Positions 42,768 to 52,571 of a stretch of DNA of 64,000 bases are shown in pieces. The notes under the pieces are model-generated. The model was not told the origin of the DNA. It saw only the letters and a program-made list of their open reading frames with translations, and did no database searches. How positions within the stretch are numbered: position 1 is the first letter of the stretch; the number at the start of each line of letters is the position of its first letter. This stretch comes from Aliterella atlantica CENA595. Lineage in GTDB: Bacteria; Cyanobacteriota; Cyanobacteriia; Cyanobacteriales; Chroococcidiopsidaceae. The translations under genes and the position numbers were made by a program. The stretch is taken from assembly GCF_000952155.1 (NCBI RefSeq), contig NZ_JYON01000023.1:16359-80358 (forward strand). The letters run 5' to 3'.

Positions 42768-43553
42768 ATGGCGGCTACTCAATCTTGTATCAAATCTAAC
42801 GGCATAGAATTATTAGTTGCGTATCATCAGAATCCAACTATTGAACTTCGTAATAAACTCGTGAAGTTGCATACAGGTTTGGTACGTAAAATTGCTCATC
42901 AATTTAGCCATCAATGTACTGAACCCTACGAAGATTTAGAACAAATTGGCTACTTTGGTTTGATTCGGGCAATTGAGCGGTTTAACCCCAAGCAAGGCTA
43001 CGCTTTTAGTTCCTTTGCTGTGCCATATATTCGCGGCGAAATCATGCACTTTTTACGCGATCGCGCTAGTTTAATCAAAATTCCCCGCCGCTGGCAAGAA
43101 ATTTATAATCAAAGCCAAAAAGTTCGCAAAGAATTAACTCTATCTTTAGGTCGTTGCCCTACAGATGCAGAACTTGCTGGTTATTTACAAGTATCAATCG
43201 AAGAATGGCACGATAGCAATTTGGCGGCTCAAAATCGCATGGCTTTGAGTTTAGATACGACAGTTGTTCAGCACGTTGATTGTCCGATTACTTTAGGTGA
43301 AGTTTTACCTGATATTCAGTCTACTACGTTGCAGCAGCAAGCAGAAGATCGGGAACAACTGCAAGGTGCGATGAGTCAATTAGAAGAAAAAACTAGAACA
43401 GCAGTTGAATTTGTATTTTTAAAAGAACTCTCGCGCAAAGAAGCAGCTAAACGCATTGGTATTAGTCCAATGACGGTAACAAGATATTTGCAAAGAGGCA
43501 AAGAACAATTAGAGGCTTTGTTGCAACCTCAGATGATGCAAACTGGCGCTTAA
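42768..43553 (+). CDS. sigF: RNA polymerase sigma factor SigF (group 3)
   Basis: The 261-residue factor has sigma regions 2 (YEDLEQIGYFGLIRAIERFNP, then FSSFAVPYIRGEIMHFLRD), 3 (SLGRCPTDAELAGYL) and 4 (ELSRKEAAKRIGISPMTVTRYLQRG). This matches cyanobacterial SigF, related to Bacillus SigB/SigF, which controls pili/motility and some stress genes in Synechocystis. No anti-sigma or RsbU-type gene is adjacent; a response-regulator phosphatase of the RsbU type lies at 56708. Confidence 0.9.
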   Translation: MAATQSCIKSNGIELLVAYHQNPTIELRNKLVKLHTGLVRKIAHQFSHQCTEPYEDLEQIGYFGLIRAIERFNPKQGYAFSSFAVPYIRGEIMHFLRDRASLIKIPRRWQEIYNQSQKVRKELTLSLGRCPTDAELAGYLQVSIEEWHDSNLAAQNRMALSLDTTVVQHVDCPITLGEVLPDIQSTTLQQQAEDREQLQGAMSQLEEKTRTAVEFVFLKELSRKEAAKRIGISPMTVTRYLQRGKEQLEALLQPQMMQTGA

Positions 43554-43651
43554 TACGTTTTTTCTGCTTAAGTTTGCCTGCTCAATAAAAATTTAATAAA
43601 TTGCTAGATACTGAGTTAAACAAAATTTTAATACCTACAAATTTTATTGTT

Positions 43652-44785
43652 ATGGAAAATTTAACTTCTATCCTAGATTTAAATCCTTATAATTTAATGG
43701 TAAATATTGACAAACAGCACGTAACGAGTTTTACGCATAAATGGGTAGAGCCTAAAAAAGTAGTCAAAGTTGAAAAAGATAAAAGTCGCGAGTTAATTAA
43801 AAAAAAGAATAATAACTCGTTATTGTTAAATATGCTCGATTTGGTGTTTGAAGAAACATCTGAATTTCCCTTAAACAATGCCCAATTTTACAAAGATGGC
43901 ATAGAAATATTACTAAAACAGTGGGATACTAACTACGAAATTGTTGCCGATAAAATCTATAAGAAGTTATCTTTACAAAGCAAGCAAGATTTAATAAGTT
44001 ATATCGCTCTCAAAACATTTACCTGTGGTGACTACTTCTTTACCCAAGAAGCTGTAGAACAATATATAGCTGAATATATTGGCAATCTACCCAACACTGC
44101 TACCGATTCTCAACAACTGCTACTTGATAGTGCATTGGTATTGCAAGCAATTGAGTCGCAACATGGCGTATTAGTCCAACAATCGCCAGGAATTTATGCT
44201 TTTTCTGATTTATCATTGCACGAGTATTTTGCAGCTAGGGAAATCGTCAACAACCCAGATCCACAAGCATTAGATGAGTCTTGGCAAAATTTAGTCAGTC
44301 ACTTAAATGATATCCGGTGGCGAGAAGTATTTTTATTAGCTGTGGGGATGATGCGTAATGCCGATCGCTTATTAACTGCAATTCAGCATAAACTTAATAC
44401 CCTAGTTGCCAAAGATGAGATATTACTACATTTCCTCAATTGGAACTACCAAAAATCGCTAGCAGTTATCGCTCCTTATAAGTCTTCAGCTTTTCGAGCG
44501 TTAGGTTTAGAATTTATCCTTAACCTTGATTTTGACTTTGCTCTAGCATTGGACAATGATTTTGCTTACGATATTGGTTTAAATACCGCTCATTTACACG
44601 CTTATACTCACGAGTTAAAAAGATGTAAGTTTAGCAAGCACCAAAAGCAAGTATTGAAGCAGTATTACAATGCCAATAAGCTATTGATAGATTGTCTAGA
44701 TCGCGCTCACTACGTTAGCCGGAGCGTGCGCGAGGAAATTGAAGAAACGGTATTAGTAGCACCTATGCTCGCAAGTCAGCTATAG
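43652..44785 (+). CDS. C-terminal remnant of a NACHT-family NTPase
   Basis: The 377-residue product matches the region just after the NACHT ATPase core of large cyanobacterial STAND proteins: LLLNMLDLVFEETSEFP, then YKKLSLQSKQDLISYIALKTF and YAFSDLSLHEYFAAREIV, followed by a helical C-terminus. There is no Walker A or B, so the nucleotide switch is lost. ATG 43652 is preferred to TTG 43601. The last five codons (LASQL, stop) lie inside the chlD-derived repeat, antisense to it. It may be a truncated gene, 98 bp after sigF, or an adaptor fragment. Confidence 0.6.
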   Translation: MENLTSILDLNPYNLMVNIDKQHVTSFTHKWVEPKKVVKVEKDKSRELIKKKNNNSLLLNMLDLVFEETSEFPLNNAQFYKDGIEILLKQWDTNYEIVADKIYKKLSLQSKQDLISYIALKTFTCGDYFFTQEAVEQYIAEYIGNLPNTATDSQQLLLDSALVLQAIESQHGVLVQQSPGIYAFSDLSLHEYFAAREIVNNPDPQALDESWQNLVSHLNDIRWREVFLLAVGMMRNADRLLTAIQHKLNTLVAKDEILLHFLNWNYQKSLAVIAPYKSSAFRALGLEFILNLDFDFALALDNDFAYDIGLNTAHLHAYTHELKRCKFSKHQKQVLKQYYNANKLLIDCLDRAHYVSRSVREEIEETVLVAPMLASQL

Positions 44786-44867
44786 CCCCTTTAGTGACAC
44801 CAGCGATCGCGCTATCAGTTGCCTTGGGTAAATGATAATACTTACCTCCTGATGTTGCAGCAAGTTC
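44767..44867. repeat. Second copy of the chlD 3' end (left flank of island)
   Basis: These 101 bp match 47910-48010 with nine differences and no gaps. On the minus strand they encode the ChlD C-terminus ([20 protein letters not shown], then [14 protein letters not shown]) with its own TAG. Every difference within the repeat is synonymous. The homology stops abruptly after 44867. Confidence 0.9.
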
Positions 44868-44919
44868 GTAATCTAACAATTTAAAAGCTTCAAAAAGTAA
44901 GACAAATTAAGTATCCAGA

Positions 44920-46692
44920 TTAATTTGTCTTAAAATCTATACCCAATTGTCGCCAAGCACTTTCGTAGATTATGGGAAATTCTGACATTCCTGTTGTACG
45001 TGCTGCGGCACAAGCTTCAGCCCAATTAATAAAATAATTGTCAAAGTATTCAATTGGATTACTACTAAGATTTGCTACTTCTGCACGAGTTGGAAGCCTT
45101 CCTAATTCCTTTGCAATACGCTTGACTTCGAGTTGTAATTGTTTCTTTGTCACTTCATATTTTTGTTTCGGTATTCTTTGCACTCTACTATTTTTCGCGT
45201 TTGGAGTAGCTGTTTGTTTACCAAATGGATCTTGCCCTTGAGTTAACTGCCTATGTCTGTCCATTGCTAAATCGTGATATTGCTGAGATAACTCAATTCC
45301 AATAAACCGCCTATTAAGCTGTTGTGCTGCCAGTGTAGAAGTGCCTGAACCATTAAAACAATCCAGAATAATCTCATTAGGTAATGTAAAAAGTGAAATT
45401 AGTCTTTGCATCAATAGGGGTGGTAACTGGCAAGGATGATCTACTCTACGGCTATTATGTTTTAATCGATGAATATCATACCAAAGATCGGTTAAATAAC
45501 TTTGATCGGCAAAATTATTATGTCGTCTATTAGAAATACAACTTTGTCTAGCACAAAAAAACTCAGCCAAAGGTAAAAAACTATTTTCTTCAATATTATC
45601 CTCACTTGTAAAAGATAGTCCTGGCAAAGGTCTTGAGCCACCTTTAGAAAAGCACAAAATTGAATAATGTGCTGGCATAACCATTCTTACTGGTAGTCCT
45701 AACGCTTCCCATACTATCCATGATTGGTAATTTAAAACTGAACTGAGATATTTATAGTGACGAATTGCCCATAGAGGGATATTTAAAATAGCACAGGTTC
45801 TTCCTGGTTTTAAAATTCTTGCTAATTCCGAAAGCCAGCGATCGCACCAAGCAAAATACTCTATTAATTCAATCTCATCATTGTACCCCTGATACTTTTT
45901 TTTCAAATTATAAGGAGGATCTGCAAAACAAAAATCAATTGAATTATCAGGTATTGTCCTGAGCATTCCCAGGCAATCACCTTGAATTAGTTGTGATTCT
46001 AGTGTATGTGTTGGTTTTAAAGGCTCGTTTTCAATCCTTATATAATTCCTAAATCGGGAAACTAAACTATCACATTGTGCAAAATCAATAACTTTAATTT
46101 CCTTATACAGATTAATTCCAAAAATATCCTGAAGTCTATTGACCAATGGTTCTATATCTAGATAAGGGTTAAATTCCATATCGCGCCAAACATCAGACAT
46201 AAGAGTACCGTAAGCATGATATAAGTGTTTTTTTCCCCCATAATCTTTTGTCGTCTTTCCACAAGATGGGCAATAAGTATATTCAATTCTTGTCTTACAA
46301 TGTTTTAAAGCTCCTTGGTATCTAGTAAAAATCAATAAAGCCAGATGATGTTCGGGAAGTTTGCCTTGACAAATACTGACTTTGGCGGGACATTTCATAG
46401 CAACCCAAAGTTTTAGGGTAACAACCTTTTCCATGAATGTTTGTAGTCTTGCAGCATCAGCAGGCGTTGTAAGAATACACACTGTTGAATATTCAGATAA
46501 AAGATTGCAAAAATTATAAATTTCTTGATACTCTATTTGAGAATTAGCAGCATCTTGGTCGTTTCTTTCAGGGGGAAAAATTAGTAGATATACTTTGTCA
46601 TCTGTATCAGCTAAACAAAATAGCTGTTGTAAATCCAAGACTGACGTTGTGTGTACCTTGAGTTTTTGACTGTCCTCACTAATGTGTGCCAT
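44920..46692 (-). CDS. Site-specific DNA methyltransferase (DPPY type)
   Basis: A 590-residue enzyme of the N6-adenine/N4-cytosine class. Catalytic motif IV is DPPY (D258-Y261), followed by YNLKKKYQGYND. The SAM motif I is FNGSGTSTLAA (from F446), located after the catalytic motif, the beta order. The N-terminal 200 residues contain a zinc-finger-like CPSCGKTT and probably target recognition. The C-terminal tail is basic and helical. It is the second gene of the pair, 39 bp after the endonuclease gene. The target sequence is unknown. Confidence 0.88.
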   Translation of the reverse strand: MAHISEDSQKLKVHTTSVLDLQQLFCLADTDDKVYLLIFPPERNDQDAANSQIEYQEIYNFCNLLSEYSTVCILTTPADAARLQTFMEKVVTLKLWVAMKCPAKVSICQGKLPEHHLALLIFTRYQGALKHCKTRIEYTYCPSCGKTTKDYGGKKHLYHAYGTLMSDVWRDMEFNPYLDIEPLVNRLQDIFGINLYKEIKVIDFAQCDSLVSRFRNYIRIENEPLKPTHTLESQLIQGDCLGMLRTIPDNSIDFCFADPPYNLKKKYQGYNDEIELIEYFAWCDRWLSELARILKPGRTCAILNIPLWAIRHYKYLSSVLNYQSWIVWEALGLPVRMVMPAHYSILCFSKGGSRPLPGLSFTSEDNIEENSFLPLAEFFCARQSCISNRRHNNFADQSYLTDLWYDIHRLKHNSRRVDHPCQLPPLLMQRLISLFTLPNEIILDCFNGSGTSTLAAQQLNRRFIGIELSQQYHDLAMDRHRQLTQGQDPFGKQTATPNAKNSRVQRIPKQKYEVTKKQLQLEVKRIAKELGRLPTRAEVANLSSNPIEYFDNYFINWAEACAAARTTGMSEFPIIYESAWRQLGIDFKTN

Positions 46693-46731
46693 TATACTTT
46701 TTTTACTTGTTAATATTAAAATTTTAGCTAT

Positions 46732-47751
46732 TTATAAAGAGGTTTTTAAAAATTCACTCAATACTTCAATTTCATCTGGACTAAATGCTACGGTGCAATC
46801 ACTATAATTACAAATAGTTCTTAAGGCTGAAGAACGTTTAAAGTTACCTGCACCATCAATAACATACGCGATTTTATGACCTGCTACTTTAATTAAATCC
46901 GCTCGTGATTGTGCCTGACCAGATTTGCGCTCTATTGTACTATTAGTTGTAAATTGAAAACTAACTTCAATTGCACACCATTTGTTTTGAGGCGAACACA
47001 CAACAATATCAAACGACATATCGGTTTTACCATTGTTGTGACTTACTCCTGGAATTGAGCCGTTACTACTTAAAGTCCAAGTTGGTAGCTTATCCTGTAG
47101 TTTTTTTAAAACATACCTTTGAGCAAGTTGCCCCATGCTATTTGAAGTTGCACCAGCAGTTATGCGGCTTACCCAAATATATCTTTGTTTTATAAACTGT
47201 TCAAGTTCATCTCTTTTGCCAAGAAGAGAGCCAATTATACATTTATCTTTAAGTCCTTCATCAACAGACTCATCTGTTGACACACCAGCATACATAAGCA
47301 ACATAATTACATCTTCTAAAAGAGGAGTTAATTCACAAGGCTTAATTAATCCTTTTCCATCTACACACAGCTTAGAGCTATTTAAAAATGGTTTGTCTAA
47401 TAATTTTTGAAATGTATAATCATGTGATTTATTTTTCCAGATGTAAGTCATTGTTTTTTGAGGAAACATTGATTTAAAATCATTGTTTTTTAAAGGTTCT
47501 GCCCCTATATCTGAAATTACCATTAAGTGTTTTAAAAATAGATTGGGATATATATCTTGAGTAAGATTAAGCGCAAGCTTCCAAGCAATAGGAGACGAAT
47601 CTGCAACATCCAGAATACTTATGAATTTACTTTGAGTGTTGAGTAAAGTTGGTATAACACTAATAGATGCTTCTTCATCAATTAACTCTTTAGTCCAGAA
47701 GAAGACAGCCTTGTCTTTTAACTCCTCTACGTTGCGTTTATAATTAACCAT
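46732..47751 (-). CDS. Probable type II restriction endonuclease (PD-(D/E)XK-like)
   Basis: A 339-residue protein not matching any enzyme I can name. The C-terminal half has a nuclease-like core: SFDIVVCSP with D248, a 13-residue gap, then E262 in AIEVSFQ, and a following basic NSTIERKSGQAQSRADL. The usual ExK lysine is replaced by Ser264, with Gln266 nearby, as in some divergent restriction enzymes. Its adjacency to a DNA methyltransferase and shared strand support a restriction role. Confidence 0.65.
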   Translation of the reverse strand: MVNYKRNVEELKDKAVFFWTKELIDEEASISVIPTLLNTQSKFISILDVADSSPIAWKLALNLTQDIYPNLFLKHLMVISDIGAEPLKNNDFKSMFPQKTMTYIWKNKSHDYTFQKLLDKPFLNSSKLCVDGKGLIKPCELTPLLEDVIMLLMYAGVSTDESVDEGLKDKCIIGSLLGKRDELEQFIKQRYIWVSRITAGATSNSMGQLAQRYVLKKLQDKLPTWTLSSNGSIPGVSHNNGKTDMSFDIVVCSPQNKWCAIEVSFQFTTNSTIERKSGQAQSRADLIKVAGHKIAYVIDGAGNFKRSSALRTICNYSDCTVAFSPDEIEVLSEFLKTSL

Positions 47752-47902
47752 GTTTATATTAATTAAAAAGGTTATAATAACAATTTTTATTTAAAACAAT
47801 AGGTAATAAACAAGTGAATACAGCCAAATATGTTCCAGCACATTACTACCATACCTCTTTAAAAGTTAGTGCTATTTTTTAACAATAGTTTTATAATTAA
47901 AA

Positions 47903-49852
47903 CTAACCCGCTCGCAAATCAGCTATAGCGCCTTTAGTTACGCCTGCGATCGCGCTATCAGTTGCCTTGGGTAAATGATAATACTTGCCTCCAGATGTTG
48001 CAGCTAATTCCTTCGCAAAACCAGTAGAAACAAACTTATTTTCCGTATCTATTACTAATAGTTGCATCCCCGAAGCCCGAATCCGAGCAGCAATTTCTAA
48101 CAATTCTGTTTTGATATCGGGCTTTTCACCTTCTTGCAAAGGTTCGCCTAGCGATCGCGCTAAAGGAATATTTCCCCGTCCATCAGTAATTGCCACTATT
48201 ACAACCTGCCCGATATCACCGCTCATTTGGGCATTAGTGCCGACTCTGACTGCTTGCGTTAATCCGTGTGCGAGGGGGGAGCCACCACCGCATGGCATCC
48301 GCTCTAGCCTTCTTTTGGCAGCGGAGATCGAACGAGTTGGGGGTAATAAAACTTCTGCTTGTTCTCCCCGAAACGGAATTAACGATATTTGATCGCGGTT
48401 TTCATAGGCTTCTGTTAGTAGTCGCAATACAGCACCCTTAGCCGACTGCATCCGATTTAATGCCATAGAACCAGAAGCATCTACCACAAACACAATTAAC
48501 GCCCCAGCTTTGCGAACTAAGCGTTTGGCGCGAATATCTCCCTGTTCGACAACCACCCGCTTATGTGGTTGACGTTCTCGACGTGCCTTTTGGTAAGGTG
48601 CAGCGGCTCTTAAAGTCGCATCTACAGCAATTCTGCGGACTGCACCTTTAGGTAACATCGGCTTAATATAACGCCCGCGATCGTCAGAAAAAATTACGCT
48701 ACGAGCGCCAGTTTTGCCGCGCCGATTAGCCATTTGGGCGAAGTACAGCACGCTAGGGTCGAGAATTACCCCCTCAGCATCAAAAACAAATTCTTCAGGA
48801 ACGCTTGGCTGTTCCTCTTGTTCTGGTTCTTGTGGTTCTTCTTGCTCATCTTGTTCTTGCTGCGATTCATCTTGAGGTTGGGGAGGTGGTGGCGGCGGTG
48901 GTGGGAGTTCGTCTGGTGGCGTTTGGATAGTTGTTGCTCTAGGCACGATAACTAATTCCACTGCATGGCGCAAATCTTCAGCATTTACAGTGTTGCGTCC
49001 TTCTAAAGCAGCGGCGGCTTTGGCTACTTTGACAGCAAATAGTTCGGCGCGGTGTCCTTGTACGCCGCCGCGTAAGGCTTCATCGACTAGATAGGCGATT
49101 TGTTCGTGAGTAATAGTGACATCTTTCAACCATTCCCGCGCTAGGATAATTTGAGTTTTGATGTTGTCAATATCTTCGCTGTACTGTTGGAGAAATTCTT
49201 GAGGGGAAGCGGTGTAGTGAATAACTTGGTCTACTGCTTGCACTCTTTGGTCTAAGCCTAGTACCGCATCAGCACTGAGGGCGATCGCAATGCGATCGAG
49301 TAAGTGTTCCCGCAAAGCGCCTTCTTCGGGGTTGTAGGTAGCAATAAATAATGGTTTGCAAGGATGCTCGAAACTTATTCCTTCTCGTTCGATAAAGTTG
49401 CGCCCTTCACTGAGAACTGTAAGTAACTGATTGCTAATTTGGTCGTCTAATAAGTTAATCTCATCTACATACAAAACGCCCCGATGTGCTTGCGCTAATA
49501 ATCCTGGCTGAAATACTGATTCACCTGTTTTCACCGACTGTTCTACATCTACAGATCCCAGCAAGCGATCTTCAGTAATGCCTAAAGGAATTTGCACAAA
49601 AGGCGCAGGGATAATTTCTGTTTCTGTATTTTCCTCTGCTGCTTCGTTGCAGAAACTACCTTTAACTACTTCAATCGGCGGCAACAAGGCGTGCAAAGCG
49701 CGTGCCATGACAGATTTAGCTGTACCGCGCCTACCTGCGATCGCCACGCCTCCTAAGCCTGGATCTACAGCTACCAATAGTAAAGCTAATTTGATTGCTT
49801 CCTGACCGACTACAGCCGTCAGGGGAAAGGTAGGAACTAAGATTGCAGGCAT
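47903..49852 (-). CDS. chlD: Magnesium-chelatase subunit ChlD
   Basis: ChlD forms the AAA+ motor of Mg-chelatase with ChlI and engages ChlH, inserting Mg into protoporphyrin IX. The 649 residues comprise an AAA+ domain with a divergent P-loop ([14 protein letters not shown]), a proline-then-acidic linker ([23 protein letters not shown], about residues 318-350), and a C-terminal VWA domain with the MIDAS DASGSMA. The gene's last 101 bp are the right copy of the repeat bounding the R-M island. The ending here has one extra Gly codon compared with the left copy. Reading frame and domains are intact. Confidence 0.95.
   Translation of the reverse strand: MPAILVPTFPLTAVVGQEAIKLALLLVAVDPGLGGVAIAGRRGTAKSVMARALHALLPPIEVVKGSFCNEAAEENTETEIIPAPFVQIPLGITEDRLLGSVDVEQSVKTGESVFQPGLLAQAHRGVLYVDEINLLDDQISNQLLTVLSEGRNFIEREGISFEHPCKPLFIATYNPEEGALREHLLDRIAIALSADAVLGLDQRVQAVDQVIHYTASPQEFLQQYSEDIDNIKTQIILAREWLKDVTITHEQIAYLVDEALRGGVQGHRAELFAVKVAKAAAALEGRNTVNAEDLRHAVELVIVPRATTIQTPPDELPPPPPPPPQPQDESQQEQDEQEEPQEPEQEEQPSVPEEFVFDAEGVILDPSVLYFAQMANRRGKTGARSVIFSDDRGRYIKPMLPKGAVRRIAVDATLRAAAPYQKARRERQPHKRVVVEQGDIRAKRLVRKAGALIVFVVDASGSMALNRMQSAKGAVLRLLTEAYENRDQISLIPFRGEQAEVLLPPTRSISAAKRRLERMPCGGGSPLAHGLTQAVRVGTNAQMSGDIGQVVIVAITDGRGNIPLARSLGEPLQEGEKPDIKTELLEIAARIRASGMQLLVIDTENKFVSTGFAKELAATSGGKYYHLPKATDSAIAGVTKGAIADLRAG
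47910..48010. repeat. Functional copy of the chlD 3' end (right flank of island)
   Basis: The direct repeat partner of 44767-44867, in the same orientation. It is the real end of chlD. Confidence 0.9.
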
Positions 49853-49919
49853 AAAGTAGGGGAAACAAAAGAGTCTTGCGCTCTTATTCTACAAGTTTTA
49901 GACTAAGTACAAGCGATCG

Positions 49920-51137
49920 CTATTGCTCTTGAGCAACTTGCCCGTTTATTTTAACTGATAAAGGAAAAATTACTTTAAAGGTAGAACCGACTCCAACTTG
50001 CGAAGTTAGTTCGCATCTACCTTGTAGTAGTTGTATTAGTTGAGATACAATCGCAAGTCCCAATCCCGTACTATTAGGCAAATAGGCTCTACTATTGTCG
50101 CCTACTCGATAGTAAGGATCGAAAACAAGTTTTTGGTCTTCTTCAGTAATACCAATTCCTGTATCGGCAACAATTAGCTCCCACTCTTTATCGCTAATAG
50201 TTTGACTTGCGATCTGAATATTGCCTTTTTCGGTATAACGAATAGCGTTGCTGACTAAGTTAGTAATTATTTGTTGCAAGCGTAAGGCATCTGTTAAAAT
50301 TTCATCGGGAGCGCGATCGCAATTGACGGTCATTGACAGTTGTTTTTCCCGCGCTGCTGGCTCTAGCATTTCTACAACATTATCAATTAAGAAGTGGATG
50401 CTAGTGGGTACTACTTGCAACTTCATTTCCCCAGCTTCGTAGCGCGACACTTCTAAAGCATCATTGACTAAACTCAATAAATGCCTGCCATTACGTAGCA
50501 CTCGCTCTATATGTTCGAGATTAGTATAAGTATCTTTAATTTCAGTACGTTTGCGTTCTTGACGCAAGAATAAATCTGAGTAGCCGATAATTGAAGTTAA
50601 AGGATTTTTAAGTTCGTGGGCTAGGTGAGAAAGATTATCTTGATTGGCTCTAACTAAGCGCGTCAATTCTTGATTAGTTAATTGCAAGTGACTTTGCACC
50701 AAGTCTAATTCTCTCAATCGCTCGTCTACGTAGCTTTTGAAACATTGGGCGATCGCTTCATCTATAGTAGCGTCAATTAACCGAACAACACGGATTATTT
50801 CTATAGCTTGTGCTTGGAGCAACTCTGTCTCTAAAATTGCAAAAATTACTTGACGCAGTAGATGATATTCTCTAGCGATTTCTGTTGGTTCAAAGCCTTG
50901 TTCGGCGCGGATAACGCCATGATGCAAGCTTGCATCTAATATCGGCTGGATTTCGCTATCTTGATACTTAGAAATTACAGTTGCCATTGCCTGCAATACC
51001 AAGACAATATGATTTTGGATAGCTGTACGCGTTAGCTTGTCAGCACTTTCAATCTGCCGATCTTGGCGGACGGCTGTTACCCAGTCGCTAGTTATTATAT
51101 CTATTTTATCCAGCAGCAATTGATTAAAATCAAGCAT
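49920..51137 (-). CDS. Sensor histidine kinase with an RsbRD-like N-terminus
   Basis: The 405-residue cytoplasmic kinase has no TM segment. Residues about 1-135 are a helical N-terminal domain similar to RsbRD_N sensors. Next come the phospho-accepting His in LSHLAHELKNPLTSIIGYS (about 175) and the ATPase domain with NLVSNAIRYTEKG (N box), VADTGIGITEED (G1) and GLGLAIVSQLI (G2). All catalytic boxes are present. No response regulator is adjacent, so its partner is elsewhere. It lies on the opposite strand to the transporter genes. Confidence 0.88.
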   Translation of the reverse strand: MLDFNQLLLDKIDIITSDWVTAVRQDRQIESADKLTRTAIQNHIVLVLQAMATVISKYQDSEIQPILDASLHHGVIRAEQGFEPTEIAREYHLLRQVIFAILETELLQAQAIEIIRVVRLIDATIDEAIAQCFKSYVDERLRELDLVQSHLQLTNQELTRLVRANQDNLSHLAHELKNPLTSIIGYSDLFLRQERKRTEIKDTYTNLEHIERVLRNGRHLLSLVNDALEVSRYEAGEMKLQVVPTSIHFLIDNVVEMLEPAAREKQLSMTVNCDRAPDEILTDALRLQQIITNLVSNAIRYTEKGNIQIASQTISDKEWELIVADTGIGITEEDQKLVFDPYYRVGDNSRAYLPNSTGLGLAIVSQLIQLLQGRCELTSQVGVGSTFKVIFPLSVKINGQVAQEQ

Positions 51138-51351
51138 CCTTAGTTACGCCAAAGAATTAAAAGTCACCCTCTGCCTATTTTAGTTGAGCAGTAGCAGTGG
51201 CAAAAAACAAGTTTCCACTATCAAAAGATATAAATATGGCTGTTTTTTGCTATTTGCGGAAAACTGGAGCAAACTATTGATTTTATATATATCTAACGAG
51301 CAATTGACTATTCTCTAAGCTGGTGATAAGTTGGGAGAAATTTGAGTAAGT

Positions 51352-51525
51352 CAGCTTAATCTAGAACTTCCCCTCAAGGTGAGTCTAGAACGGAGGAACC
51401 AAAATTAGGGGCGCATTTATACTTTACCAGTGCTTTTTAGTACAATAGGTTAAGTATAGAGGGATATCTCTCAATCCTAGCCCGTCAGCTAACTTCGTAA
51501 GCGTGGAGAGGAGATTGAAAGATCG
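51352..51525 (+). ncRNA. Candidate ydaO-type (c-di-AMP) riboswitch
   Basis: The leader has two blocks in the order and form of ydaO/yuaA riboswitches. The first is CGGAGGAACCA near 51391, followed by AGGGGCG. The second, after a variable stretch, is AGAGGGATATCTCTCAATCC, then GCCCGTCAGCTAACTTCGTA, AGCG and GAGAGGAG at about 51513. AATCT near 51358 may pair with AGATT near 51522 to close the outer stem. No expression-platform terminator was certain. The transporter ATG is about 90 bp further on. The assignment rests on remembered consensus and needs a covariance-model check. Confidence 0.6.
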
Positions 51526-51612
51526 ACATTGTAACTATTGTTTGGTCATCAGTGTTCCTAGCTGGTACTGCTCGGTTTTGTTGTAACCGATTGAAAATCT
51601 GGGGAGCCGACG

Positions 51613-52458
51613 ATGACTTTTCAGCTAAATATTGCGGCAATTTTAGTTGCCGGACAAGCAACTTGGAAACGTGCTAAACCGTTAATTGTCAGAGATGTAA
51701 TTATTCTGCCTGCCATCGGTTTTTTGGGCATAATCGTTTTATGGTGGATAGTTGCCTTACTGCACCATGACGTAATGCCAACTCCTCCAGAGGCGCTAGC
51801 AGCCAACATGGACTATATTCTCAACCCATTCTACCGTCGAGGACCTGGAGATTTGGGCTTGGGTTGGTTATTACTGGCAAGTTTGAGAAGAGTATTATTA
51901 GGCTTTTTGTTGGGCGCAGTTGTGGCTATACCTGTAGGCTTTTTGATTGGGATGTCTAAGCAAGCGATGCTAGCTATCAACCCAATTATTCAAATATTTA
52001 AGCCTGTATCACCCTTAGCTTGGTTACCGATCGCTCTTGCTATTTTCAATTTGGCAGATCCATCAGCAATTTTTGTAATTTTTATCACTTCGCTGTGGCC
52101 CACTATTATTAATACAGCCTTGGGTGTATCTAGCGTTTCCCAAGACTATATTGATGTAGCAAGAGTCTTGGAAATGCCCAAATGGAGAAGGATTACCAAG
52201 ATTATTTTGCCTGCTAGCTTGCCTTATATTTTTACTGGCTTGAGAATTAGTTTAGGAATTGCGTGGCTAGTAATTGTTGCTGTAGAGATGCTTACAGGCG
52301 GGATTGGCATTGGCTTTTTCGTCTGGGATGAATGGAACCGCTTAAACCTCAGTTCCGTATTTCTTGCCGTCTTAGTAATAGGGTTAACAGGGCTATTGCT
52401 CGACTTTGCACTTGGCAAAGTTGAATCTTGGGTAACTCATAGAAAACCTGCAACTTAA
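51613..52458 (+). CDS. NrtB/CmpB-type ABC transporter permease
   Basis: A 281-residue inner-membrane permease with six hydrophobic segments and the EAA-like loop VARVLEMPKWRRITKIILPASLP. Family features such as GDLGLGWLLLASLRRVLLGF and PLAWLPIALAIF match the nitrate/bicarbonate/sulfonate (NrtB, CmpB) group. GGGGAG is a good Shine-Dalgarno before ATG 51613. It is followed by a substrate-binding protein and an ATPase; no NrtC-type fused ATPase is present. The ligand is not fixed by sequence. Confidence 0.88.
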   Translation: MTFQLNIAAILVAGQATWKRAKPLIVRDVIILPAIGFLGIIVLWWIVALLHHDVMPTPPEALAANMDYILNPFYRRGPGDLGLGWLLLASLRRVLLGFLLGAVVAIPVGFLIGMSKQAMLAINPIIQIFKPVSPLAWLPIALAIFNLADPSAIFVIFITSLWPTIINTALGVSSVSQDYIDVARVLEMPKWRRITKIILPASLPYIFTGLRISLGIAWLVIVAVEMLTGGIGIGFFVWDEWNRLNLSSVFLAVLVIGLTGLLLDFALGKVESWVTHRKPAT

Positions 52459-52571
52459 TTGACAAAGCAAAAGCGATCGCCCTTACCCAGCTACATAGCA
52501 GGGAAAATAGCTATTTGCTTAAAAATATGCAGATTTAAGGGAGAATTTCCCTTTTACCTTCCTCACACATT

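Larger units (their letters stand above)
44868..47909. mobile_element. Restriction-modification island between two copies of the chlD end
   Basis: About 3 kb carrying a probable endonuclease gene and a DNA methyltransferase gene, both on the minus strand, bounded by 101-bp direct repeats of the chlD 3' end. The interior is AT-richer than chlD. No integrase or transposase lies inside. The repeat layout keeps an intact chlD on the right while leaving a remnant on the left. Confidence 0.75.

Noticed and set aside
43554..43651. An upstream P-loop for the NACHT remnant
   Set aside because: All three frames between sigF and the remnant are too short and lack Walker motifs; the ATPase core is really absent.
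51570..51590. Short CGGTT...AACCG stem as a riboswitch terminator
   Set aside because: The stem is only 5 bp and no T-run follows, so an expression platform cannot be claimed.
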